Below, in pieces: positions 1 to 4,563 of a stretch of DNA of 8,145 nucleotides. Numbering within the stretch: the first letter of the stretch is position 1; each line of letters opens with the position of its first letter. Source of the stretch: QEXZ01 sp034660015. Lineage in GTDB: Archaea; Halobacteriota; Syntropharchaeia; Alkanophagales; Methanospirareceae. Where the stretch lies: assembly GCA_034660015.1 (NCBI GenBank), contig JAYEII010000083.1, positions 1-8,145 on the forward strand. Reading direction: 5' to 3'. A model generated the notes under the pieces. The model did no database searches. It was not told the origin of the DNA and was given only the letters and a program-made list of their open reading frames with translations. Both the position numbers and the translations under genes were made by a program.

Positions 1-150
1 GGTTTAGGGCACATAGCTAATTTTGGATGCAGTGATTGCTCGTGCAGAAGTCATTTGTTCTTCTCTACGAGCTTTGACAGGCTGAAGGAAGACGTTTACA
101 ATGGTTTTCACGAATCGGGAATTGATGATGTGCTTAATAACGATTTTTAA
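1..150 (+). CDS. 3' end of an unidentified Cys-rich protein (partial)
   Basis: Frame 1 is open from the window edge to a TAA at 148-150, giving the last 49 residues of a protein that begins outside the window. The visible part contains a tight cysteine group, FGCSDCSCRSH (C-x2-C-x-C), followed by a hydrophobic/Ser stretch and an acidic, helical-looking tail that ends GIDDVLNNDF. The Cys group could bind a metal or form part of a small zinc knuckle, but that is inference. I do not recognise the family from this tail. The stop lies only 19 bp from the stop of the convergent vapC gene, across an AT-rich spacer. The reading as coding rests on the open frame, the absence of any competing gene and the sensible convergent arrangement. 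Confidence 0.55.
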   Translation, partial: GLGHIANFGCSDCSCRSHLFFSTSFDRLKEDVYNGFHESGIDDVLNNDF

Positions 151-169
151 AATTTAATAAAAATCTGCA

Positions 170-583
170 TCATTTGCCACTAACAACCCTTAAATGTTTT
201 ATCCTTTTGAAATGCTCTACATTATTCGTCAAAACACCAAAACCATTAACCAAAGCGATCGAAGCAATCAGTAAATCCCGAATATCTATCATATTTCCAT
301 CACGTTCTAAACTTGCAGTTATCTTCCCTGCCATTTCCATCGAATCTTCATCCGTATTTAACATACGCAGACTATTTAAAAGTCCTTTTACCGATGCGAG
401 ATTCTTCTCTTGATTTCGTGACTTGTATGCACCACGGTATAGCTCAAACGCGTTTATTGCACTCGTTGCAAGTTCCGATTCTTCTTCAAACTTCTTTACG
501 AGTGAAACTGCATAATCTTTCTTGCGTAGCAGATCAATTAAAATGTCCGTATCCACGATCAATCCATCTTCCACGTTTTCCAC
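170..583 (-). CDS. vapC: VapC-like PIN-domain toxin (ribonuclease)
   Basis: This 137-aa protein has the PIN-domain layout of VapC toxins, which are Mg2+-dependent RNases that cleave tRNA or rRNA when not held by VapB. Visible signatures are an N-terminal strand with the first acidic residue (IVDTDILIDLL, D11), the mid-protein acid in FELYRGA (E47), the third acidic site in IDIRDLLIASIAL (D100/D103), and the C-terminal TNNVEHFKRI, matching the usual T-x-N-x-x-H/D-F. The length is normal for the family. It follows the antitoxin gene and overlaps it by 25 nt, as expected for a co-translated TA operon. The start is uncertain. GTG at 583 has an AGGGAG only 2 nt upstream; GTG at 574 would put the same site 11 nt away; TTG at 562 would overlap the vapB stop and give a typical short VapC N-terminus. 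All key residues are present, so it should be active. Confidence 0.88.
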   Translation of the reverse strand: MENVEDGLIVDTDILIDLLRKKDYAVSLVKKFEEESELATSAINAFELYRGAYKSRNQEKNLASVKGLLNSLRMLNTDEDSMEMAGKITASLERDGNMIDIRDLLIASIALVNGFGVLTNNVEHFKRIKHLRVVSGK

Positions 584-804
584 AACTCCCTAAGACTCTC
601 TTTGATTTCTTTCTCCTCCTCGTCACTCATTACCCAAGCGCCCGCAAAATCGCTTGGCTTCTTTCTATGTGCATGCGATAGTAAATCTCCCAACGCATCA
701 TCAATCGAGACACGCCTCTTCAATCGGTCACTGAGAAGCTCCGCAAAAGCGTTTAATTCTGCATAAACCTTAGAACTAATCTTTATTGTTTTTGCATCTT
801 TCAT
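559..804 (-). CDS. vapB: VapB-like antitoxin of the VapBC pair
   Basis: This 81-aa protein lies directly upstream of the PIN toxin. The N-terminal part (about residues 5-45: KTIKISSKVYAELNAFAELL, then SIDDALGDLL) looks like a strand-helix-helix (ribbon-helix-helix type) DNA-binding and dimerisation region. The tail (FAGAWVMSDEEEKEIKESL, then LWKTWK) is acidic and amphipathic, like the toxin-wrapping segment of archaeal VapB proteins. The family is thought to neutralise VapC and repress its own operon. The start is an ATG with a strong purine-rich leader (GGAGG nine nt upstream plus a second AGGAG next to the ATG) and a TATA-like box about 40 nt upstream. The 104-bp gap from trmI and this promoter suggest separate transcription. 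The assignment rests on context and weak sequence character rather than on a diagnostic motif. Confidence 0.78.
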   Translation of the reverse strand: MKDAKTIKISSKVYAELNAFAELLSDRLKRRVSIDDALGDLLSHAHRKKPSDFAGAWVMSDEEEKEIKESLRELWKTWKMD

Positions 805-818
805 TCTCCTTCCCCTCC
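805..818 (-). promoter_or_regulatory. Ribosome binding site of vapB
   Basis: Read on the minus strand this is GGAGGGGAAGGAGA, immediately before the vapB ATG. The GGAGG lies 9 nt from the start codon and is the likely Shine-Dalgarno element. It is far stronger than the sites of vapC or trmI, which fits the need for excess antitoxin synthesis. Confidence 0.65.
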
Positions 819-844
819 ATTTTTGCTATAGTATATCCCCTGTG

Positions 845-857
845 CATATATATTTTT
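845..857 (-). promoter_or_regulatory. TATA-like box of the vapBC promoter
   Basis: The minus strand reads AAAAATATATATG, an archaeal TATA-type element. A transcription start about 25 nt downstream would fall near 825 and leave a leader of about 20 nt containing the ribosome site. The position is consistent, but A/T-rich matches occur by chance in such spacers. Confidence 0.45.
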
Positions 858-908
858 AGCGGTCAACATAAAATACCTTCCTTATCTCTTTTTTGTGATT
901 GGACATTT

Positions 909-1721
909 TTATCCACGTGCGGAGCATTTCCTCGCTACAAAAATAAACCCTGTATGAGCAATCATTCTATGCTCTGGTCGCATACTTCTCCCTTTTATTT
1001 CCCAGCCTCGCAGACCAACCTCATAAATACCCATCACACGAAAGCTTCGCTCGTATTTCAATTCTAACCTTCTCGAAAGCTTGTATATCTGTAGCACGGT
1101 TGGATTATAGCACAGGAGTATTCCGCCCGTTCTAAGTGATTTGTCTACATGCTCCAGCGCTCTCCAGGGTTCAGAAAGGTCCAGTAGTATTCGGTCTAAT
1201 TCCTTCTCGTCTATGCCTTCATACACGTCCCTGTCTTTTAATATCTGCGTTCCAGAACCTTCTTTTCCCGCACTTTCTACCCTGCCAAAGAAGGTATCTA
1301 TATTTTTTCTCGCGACACCCGAAAATTCCTTCTTCCTCTCATACGATACCACTTCACCGCCTTTGCCCACAGCACGAAGCAGCGCCATCGTAAGAGCGCC
1401 TGACCCAATTCCTGCTTCTAACACCCTCGCACCCGGGAATATGTCTGCAAGCATTAAAATGGCAGCGATGTCTTTTGGGTATATTATTTGCGAACCTTTC
1501 TGCATCTTAGATATGTATTCAGCCAAAGTAGGCCTTACAACCACGAGTTTTTCGCCAAGTGAGGACTTTACCGCATTTCCTTCTTCCAGCCCTATTACGT
1601 CGTCATGCGAAACCATTCCACGGGTAAAAGAGAAGGAAGACCCAGCATTCAGCACAATCTGGTATCTCTTACCTCTTTTGCCTATCAGATGCACGAGTTC
1701 GCCTTCTTTTATTTTTAACAT
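909..1721 (-). CDS. trmI: tRNA (adenine-N1)-methyltransferase TrmI (m1A57/m1A58)
   Basis: This is a class I SAM-dependent methyltransferase that makes 1-methyladenosine at position 58, and in archaea also 57, of the tRNA T-loop. Residue numbers count from the alternative GTG at 1745. The N-terminal beta domain (about 9-70; IKEGELVHLIGKRGKRYQI) is followed by the linker RPTLAEYISKM then QIIYPKD, as in Pyrococcus TrmI. SAM motif I is VLEAGIGSGALTMALL (108-123); the acidic post-I residue is E136 in VSYERKKEF; motif IV is ILLDLSEPW with D189. The C-terminal RPEHRMIAHTGFIFVARK is the family tail. I chose ATG 1721 because archaeal homologues begin at an equivalent point, and because the GTG at 1743-1745 lies inside a short intergenic repeat. 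No clear Shine-Dalgarno site precedes either start. The minus-strand TTTAAATTTAATTA-like DNA near 1782-1797 may be its promoter. It is divergent from the TldE gene. Confidence 0.93.
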   Translation of the reverse strand: MLKIKEGELVHLIGKRGKRYQIVLNAGSSFSFTRGMVSHDDVIGLEEGNAVKSSLGEKLVVVRPTLAEYISKMQKGSQIIYPKDIAAILMLADIFPGARVLEAGIGSGALTMALLRAVGKGGEVVSYERKKEFSGVARKNIDTFFGRVESAGKEGSGTQILKDRDVYEGIDEKELDRILLDLSEPWRALEHVDKSLRTGGILLCYNPTVLQIYKLSRRLELKYERSFRVMGIYEVGLRGWEIKGRSMRPEHRMIAHTGFIFVARKCSARG

Positions 1722-1742
1722 CTTGTTTTGAGACTTTTTAAC

Positions 1743-1769
1743 CACAGATTACACGGATTACACAGATCT
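1743..1769 (+). repeat. Three-unit 9-bp periodic repeat (copy 1)
   Basis: Three consecutive 9-mers are visible: CACAGATTA, CACGGATTA and CACAGATCT. They are followed by CACGAGAAAACGG. A closely related array occurs in the opposite orientation at 3807-3836. The array sits in the divergent spacer between trmI and the TldE gene and touches the upstream GTG candidate of trmI. It is too short and lacks spacers, so it is not a CRISPR. Confidence 0.7.
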
Positions 1770-1809
1770 TCACGAGAAAACGGTTTTAAATTTAATTAGT
1801 TCTTGTAGC

Positions 1810-1820
1810 TTTTAAATATG
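1810..1820 (+). promoter_or_regulatory. TATA-like box of the TldE gene
   Basis: TTTTAAATATG lies about 29 nt (box centre) before the ATG at 1844. With archaeal spacing the transcript would begin at or just before the start codon, so the message may be leaderless or nearly so. This agrees with the lack of a good GGAGG site upstream of the ATG. Confidence 0.5.
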
Positions 1821-1843
1821 CAGAGATAGGACAGAAAAACAAA

Positions 1844-3232
1844 ATGCTCGACATCATGCATAAAATGCTGAAAAAGGCGTTGGAAAGCTGCGACCAGGCG
1901 GAGATTTATGGAGAGTGCGGCGATGTTTTTAGCGTTGACCTTGAGCGAGAGGAAGTAAAAAAGGTGAAGCACGTTAAAAGCACCGGTATTGGAGTACGAG
2001 TAGTAAGAGGAAAAAAAATCGGGTTTTCATACACTACCGCTTTGGAAGACGCGAGAATAGAAGAATGCGTAGAGCATGCAATAAAACAGGCGAAGGTATC
2101 CGAGCAAGACACGCATTTCCACGGCTTACCAGGAGCAGAAACGTCAAAGCAGGGCTACACGAAACCGGAAAAAAGTTTTGACCCGCGCATAACTGAACTG
2201 CTTGAGTGTGGCAGCGAGGATGCGATACAATATTGCAAACGGATGCTGAGTGGTGCGAAAGAGTATAAATTGAGCAAAAGCGTGACATGCACGCCAACAG
2301 AAGGCAGCTTCGCCGCGGCTCGCGATGAGACATATATCTTGAATTCCGAAGGTATTGAAACGAGTGATTCAGGCACGTACGTCTCCGCGGGGCTGATGGT
2401 TGTGGCAACTGAAGCAAGCGAAGCAAGCGGTAGCGGATACGGAGAGGAGATTTCAGGATATGAGGGCAAGGTAAGCAGAATGCTCACGGGCATAGATTTT
2501 GAATGGATAGGCAGGGAAGCGGTGAAAATGGCTGTGGATTGTTTTGGTGCTAAGAAACTAAAAACGAAGGAGATTCCTGCCGTTTTCTCGCCACGCGCAG
2601 TACAAAACCTTCTGGCTTATACCTTGATTCCGCAACTGAGCGCGGAGAACGTGCAGCGTAAACAATCGCCGTATCACGGTAAAAAAGGGCAGGAAATAGC
2701 TTCTGAAATTCTTACGGTTATAGACGATGGCACGATGCAGGGTGGCGTAAATAGCAGAAGAATGGATGGCGAAGGCGTTCCCGCGCAACCTACGAAGTTG
2801 GTAGAAAACGGGGTGCTGAATAATTTCCTCTATGATTCATACACCGCTGGTAAAGACGGTGTGGAAAGCACAGGTAACGCAATAAGAGGTTTTAGTAATT
2901 TGCCAACCCCGGGAGCAACGAATTTCATTATAAAAGAGGGTGGAAGCAGTATTTCCAAAGAAGAAATCATCAGCGAAATGCGTGAAGGATTGTTTGTAAA
3001 TGACGTGATAGGTGCGCATACGGCTTCACGCGCATCCGGCGATTTCTCCGTCGTTGCACAGAATTCTTTTGGCATTAAAAAAGGCGAGTTGTATCCGGTT
3101 ACGCAGGTGATGCTCGCAGGCAACATGCAAGAGATATTGAAACACGTGGAACTGATTGGGAACGATACAAGGCAGATTTATAGTGTCGTTTCTCCTTCTG
3201 TTAAGGTGTCGAAGGTGCAGGTGGTGTCGTGA
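1844..3232 (+). CDS. TldD/PmbA-family protein, TldE (PmbA) type
   Basis: This 462-aa protein belongs to the TldD/PmbA (peptidase family U62) group. In well-studied members a TldD-TldE heterodimer is a zinc protease acting on unfolded or modified peptides (microcin B17 maturation, CcdA degradation). Visible features are an N-terminal region with AEIYGECGDVFSVDLEREEV and GIGVRVVRGKKIGFSYTT (about 19-64), a middle region with SPRAVQNLLAYTLIPQLSAENV (about 249-270), GVPAQPTKLVENGVLNNFLY (311-330), NLPTPGATNFII (352-363), GDFSVVAQNSFG (399-410) and the C-terminal LAGNMQEIL then IGNDT. The HExxxH zinc motif of TldD is absent, so this is the non-catalytic TldE-like subunit. Its length matches E. coli PmbA (about 450 aa). 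Its TldD partner is not in this window. ATG 1844 was chosen for its promoter spacing; ATGs at 1856 and 1865 are possible. Confidence 0.9.
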   Translation: MLDIMHKMLKKALESCDQAEIYGECGDVFSVDLEREEVKKVKHVKSTGIGVRVVRGKKIGFSYTTALEDARIEECVEHAIKQAKVSEQDTHFHGLPGAETSKQGYTKPEKSFDPRITELLECGSEDAIQYCKRMLSGAKEYKLSKSVTCTPTEGSFAAARDETYILNSEGIETSDSGTYVSAGLMVVATEASEASGSGYGEEISGYEGKVSRMLTGIDFEWIGREAVKMAVDCFGAKKLKTKEIPAVFSPRAVQNLLAYTLIPQLSAENVQRKQSPYHGKKGQEIASEILTVIDDGTMQGGVNSRRMDGEGVPAQPTKLVENGVLNNFLYDSYTAGKDGVESTGNAIRGFSNLPTPGATNFIIKEGGSSISKEEIISEMREGLFVNDVIGAHTASRASGDFSVVAQNSFGIKKGELYPVTQVMLAGNMQEILKHVELIGNDTRQIYSVVSPSVKVSKVQVVS

Positions 3233-3235
3233 AAC

Positions 3236-3285
3236 CTTTCTTAAAAAGAAAGCTTGACTAAAGAAACAGGTCTTTTTTTTCTTTT
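3236..3285 (+). terminator. Hairpin plus T-tract downstream of the TldE gene
   Basis: A perfect 7-bp inverted repeat, CTTTCTT-AAA-AAGAAAG (3236-3252), lies 4 nt past the TGA stop. It is followed 18 nt later by the T-rich run TCTTTTTTTTCTTTT (3271-3285). Archaeal RNA polymerase ends transcription mainly at U-tracts, so the run is the more likely active part. Confidence 0.6.
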
Positions 3286-3293
3286 AGCACAGG

Positions 3294-3318
3294 TTTTCTT
3301 TTTTTTAAAAAAAGAAAA
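3294..3318. repeat. A/T palindrome in a convergent spacer
   Basis: The plus strand reads TTTTCTTTTTTTT followed by AAAAAAAGAAAAAG, a near-perfect palindrome of about 12 bp per arm. It gives a T-tract to transcripts arriving from either side, so it may serve as a shared terminator for the TldE gene (+) and the ferredoxin gene (-). Confidence 0.5.
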
Positions 3319-3363
3319 AGTGTTGTGAGAAGCGCCGACTATGAAGTAATTCACACGCTTCTC
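3307..3363 (-). terminator. Hairpin plus T-tract downstream of the ferredoxin gene
   Basis: On the minus strand the 8-bp stem GAGAAGCG/CGCTTCTC (arms 3356-3363 and 3327-3334, 21-nt loop) is followed by ACAACACTTTTTC and a further T-run. This is 80 nt past the ferredoxin stop. A terminator is the simplest reading. A small structured RNA is possible but has no further support. Confidence 0.45.
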
Positions 3364-3442
3364 TACGTTGTTTCTATACTTTTTAGTTTAGTTTGGTTGC
3401 GAACGGCATAGATAGCGTTTTTTGAAGCTTGTTCTTGTGTCT

Positions 3443-3679
3443 CTACGCCTCCGACATGCTTATCGCCCCTTGTTCGCATACATCTATGCAAACCTCGCAA
3501 TCGGTGCACTCCTCAGCGTCTATTACCGCGTGTTGCTCTCGTCCCTGTGGGGCACTGCCTGGGTCATCTTCAACCAAGCTTATACACTCCACTGGACACT
3601 CCTCTACGCAATTGCTCGTTCCCTTTTCCTTTACATCCTTACAGCCATTACACTTCTCCAAATCCACTACTGCTGGCAT
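3443..3679 (-). CDS. Small acidic 2[4Fe-4S]-type ferredoxin with altered first motif
   Basis: This is a soluble electron carrier by family. Numbering is from the alternative GTG start at 3694 (83 aa); from the ATG at 3679 the protein has 78 aa. The second cluster motif is canonical, C63-x2-C66-x2-C69-x3-C73, although Glu replaces the usual Pro after C73. The first is expanded, C15-x2-C18-x10-C29-x3-C33-P, with an extra C37 three residues later. The long spacing resembles the iron-sulfur subunit of APS reductase (AprB), which has an insertion between the second and third Cys. The protein is rich in Asp and Glu and has no transmembrane segment or signal peptide. The ATG at 3679 gives MPAVVDLEKCNGC, a typical ferredoxin N-terminus; an AGGAG lies just 1 nt before the alternative GTG. 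It is flanked by unrelated genes, so its redox partner cannot be inferred. It is transcribed alone and converges on the TldE gene. Confidence 0.88.
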   Translation of the reverse strand: MPAVVDLEKCNGCKDVKEKGTSNCVEECPVECISLVEDDPGSAPQGREQHAVIDAEECTDCEVCIDVCEQGAISMSEA

Positions 3680-3765
3680 TTTTTCTCTTATCACTCTCCT
3701 AATTTATTTTTTTTCTCTTCTTTTAGTAACGCTTTCCTTTCTAAGAAAAAGGTTTTAAATTCATC

Positions 3766-3777
3766 GTATATAAAAAT
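3766..3777 (-). promoter_or_regulatory. TATA-like box of the ferredoxin gene
   Basis: The minus strand reads ATTTTTATATAC. Transcription would start near 3745, leaving a leader of about 65 nt before the ATG at 3679. That leader is A/G-rich and includes AGGAGAGTGAT close to the start. Confidence 0.45.
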
Positions 3778-3806
3778 TGCTGTTTTTTCGTGCAACAAGA
3801 AAAAAT

Positions 3807-3836
3807 AAATCTGCGTAAATCCGTGTAAATCAGTGT
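3807..3836 (-). repeat. Three-unit 10-bp periodic repeat (copy 2, inverted)
   Basis: On the minus strand three consecutive 10-mers are ACACTGATTT, ACACGGATTT and ACGCAGATTT. They are followed further on by GCACGAAAAAACAG. The centre unit shares ACACGGATT with copy 1 at 1743-1769, and the downstream CACGA-AAAAC-G block is also shared. It lies between the divergent ferredoxin and relB-like promoters. Confidence 0.7.
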
Positions 3837-3857
3837 CTTAAATAGAAGGAAGTTATA

Positions 3858-3867
3858 GTTTATATAC
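3858..3867 (+). promoter_or_regulatory. TATA-like box of the relB-relE-type operon
   Basis: GTTTATATAC lies about 40 nt before the antitoxin ATG. With archaeal spacing the transcript would start near 3887, just ahead of the strong ribosome site. Confidence 0.5.
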
Positions 3868-3886
3868 AATCAAAAATAGATAACTA

Positions 3887-3894
3887 AAAGGAGG
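3887..3894 (+). promoter_or_regulatory. Ribosome binding site of the antitoxin gene
   Basis: AAAGGAGGT lies 7 nt before the ATG at 3902 and is an almost complete complement to the 16S rRNA 3' end. It fixes the start of the antitoxin and predicts high translation of it. Confidence 0.75.
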
Positions 3895-3901
3895 TACCGC
3901 A

Positions 3902-4087
3902 ATGAGTATTGCAAAGCAGCAGGTTATTAACTTGATTAAGGAACTTCCGGAGAAAATAGATATTGATGAATTGATGTATCGTCTTTATCTTAGACAAAAA
4001 CTCGAGGCTGCTGAGGAAGATGTCCGGGAAGGTCGCCTCATTTCTCATGAAGAAGTTGCGAAGGAGACATCCAAGTGGTTCAAATAA
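3902..4087 (+). CDS. RelB-like antitoxin of a RelE/ParE-type TA pair
   Basis: This 61-aa, highly charged and helical protein is encoded immediately upstream of a RelE/ParE-type toxin and overlaps it by 13 nt. The sequence (QQVINLIKELPEKIDIDELM, then LYLRQKLEAAEEDVREGRLI and SHEEVAKETSKWF) belongs to a widespread short antitoxin type whose members pair with RelE/ParE-family toxins. The acidic middle and the tail with the HEEV element are expected to wrap the toxin. The small N-terminal part (about 1-30) may dimerise and bind the operator, by analogy. I do not assign it to a specific named antitoxin family beyond this. The start is secure because of the strong ribosome site. Confidence 0.8.
   Translation: MSIAKQQVINLIKELPEKIDIDELMYRLYLRQKLEAAEEDVREGRLISHEEVAKETSKWFK
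4061..4066 (+). promoter_or_regulatory. Ribosome binding site of the RelE/ParE toxin inside the antitoxin gene
   Basis: AAGGAG lies 8 nt before the GTG at 4075, within the antitoxin coding sequence. It decides the GTG start and allows coupled translation of the two genes. Confidence 0.6.
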
Positions 4088-4380
4088 AATGGACGAAACG
4101 GGCACTCAACGATTTGTGGAAAATCTACGAGTTCATAGCCAATGATTCACCGCGATATGCTCAAATACAAGTTGAAAAGATTCAAACAGCAGTTTCAAAT
4201 CTTGCTGTTTTTCCCTCTTTAGGTAGGCAAGTGCCTGAGTTTCCACATTTACCGTATCGCGAGGTCTTGGTTGGGAATTATCGAGTTATCTACAGAGAAG
4301 AAGAGAAACGAAGGCAAGTCCTGATTATGCCCATAGTACATGGACGGCAGTTACTCAAAGAACGGCCTAACTACCACTGA
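4075..4380 (+). CDS. RelE/ParE-family toxin
   Basis: This 101-aa protein has the RelE/ParE fold signature: IKWTKRALNDLWKIYEFIA at the N-terminus (beta strand, then the long first helix pair), QVEKIQTAVSNLAVFPSLGR (second helix and turn), then the strand set YREVLVGNYRVIYR (61-74) and VLIMPIVHGRQLL (82-94). RelE members cleave ribosome-bound mRNA and ParE members poison gyrase. The overall form (PSLGR, GNYRVIYR, VHGRQLL) is closer to the ParE-like side of the superfamily, but the activity cannot be decided from sequence. It starts at GTG with a good internal ribosome site and overlaps the antitoxin by 13 nt, so the two are almost certainly co-expressed. The frame is intact and of normal length. 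It ends in TGA at 4378-4380 and converges on ileS. Confidence 0.88.
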   Translation: MVQIKWTKRALNDLWKIYEFIANDSPRYAQIQVEKIQTAVSNLAVFPSLGRQVPEFPHLPYREVLVGNYRVIYREEEKRRQVLIMPIVHGRQLLKERPNYH

Positions 4381-4437
4381 CAATGGTACCAAACGGCACA
4401 CTCGAATTTTATACTGAAATTGCTAAATCCTTAAATT

Positions 4438-4534
4438 TCACCGCAGAGCCACAGAGAACGCAAAGGCACCAGAAAACATAAGCAATGATTGAAACGGTCT
4501 TAAAACTCTGCGTACTCGGCGCTCTCCGCGGTGA
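4438..4534. repeat. Imperfect inverted-repeat element in the relE-ileS spacer
   Basis: The left arm begins TCACCGCAGAGCCACAGAG (from 4438) and runs to about 4466. The right arm, CTCTGCGTACTCGGCGCTC then TCCGCGGTGA (about 4506-4534), is its imperfect reverse complement. Outer ends match perfectly for 7 bp (TCACCGC/GCGGTGA), and the inner ACGCA and GAG blocks also pair. About 40 nt separate the arms. There is no coding capacity. It could be a small miniature element, or a structured terminator between the convergent relE-like and ileS genes. Each arm has a loose 9-10-bp periodicity like the repeats at 1743 and 3807. Confidence 0.6.
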
Positions 4535-4539
4535 TAAAT

Positions 4540-4559
4540 CACTATATTTTTAGATAGTG
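4540..4559 (-). terminator. Small hairpin downstream of ileS
   Basis: CACTAT (4540-4545) pairs with ATAGTG (4554-4559) around an 8-nt A/T loop, 4 nt past the ileS stop. The stop itself is doubled (TGA then TAG, reading on the minus strand). No long U-tract follows, so this is only a candidate terminator or 3'-end stabilising stem. Confidence 0.35.
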
Positions 4560-4563
4560 CCTA

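Noticed and set aside
1141..1731. Long plus-strand open frame of 196 codons opposite trmI
   Set aside because: It lies wholly antisense to a well-conserved methyltransferase, is Ser/Pro/Phe-rich as expected for a shadow frame, and has no recognisable motif.
1743..1769. CRISPR array
   Set aside because: The units are 9-10 bp, directly adjacent and only three in number, with no spacers and no cas genes.
1844..3232. Catalytic TldD assignment for the TldD/PmbA-family gene
   Set aside because: The HExxxH zinc motif cannot be found; the middle region has AENVQRKQSPYHGKKGQ instead, and the ending is PmbA-like.
3327..3430. tRNA or structured RNA gene in the TldE-ferredoxin spacer
   Set aside because: No T-loop GTTCRANNC, cloverleaf pairing or C/D box set could be found. 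The stem and T-tract fit a terminator better.
3422..3808. Plus-strand 128-codon frame with hydrophobic stretches opposite the ferredoxin gene
   Set aside because: It resembles a membrane protein only because it mirrors acidic/Cys codons of the ferredoxin. It runs through the ferredoxin promoter and has no ribosome site.
4387..4540. Small protein gene between the RelE-like toxin gene and ileS
   Set aside because: No frame with a ribosome site and plausible composition was seen; the inverted-repeat element explains most of the spacer.
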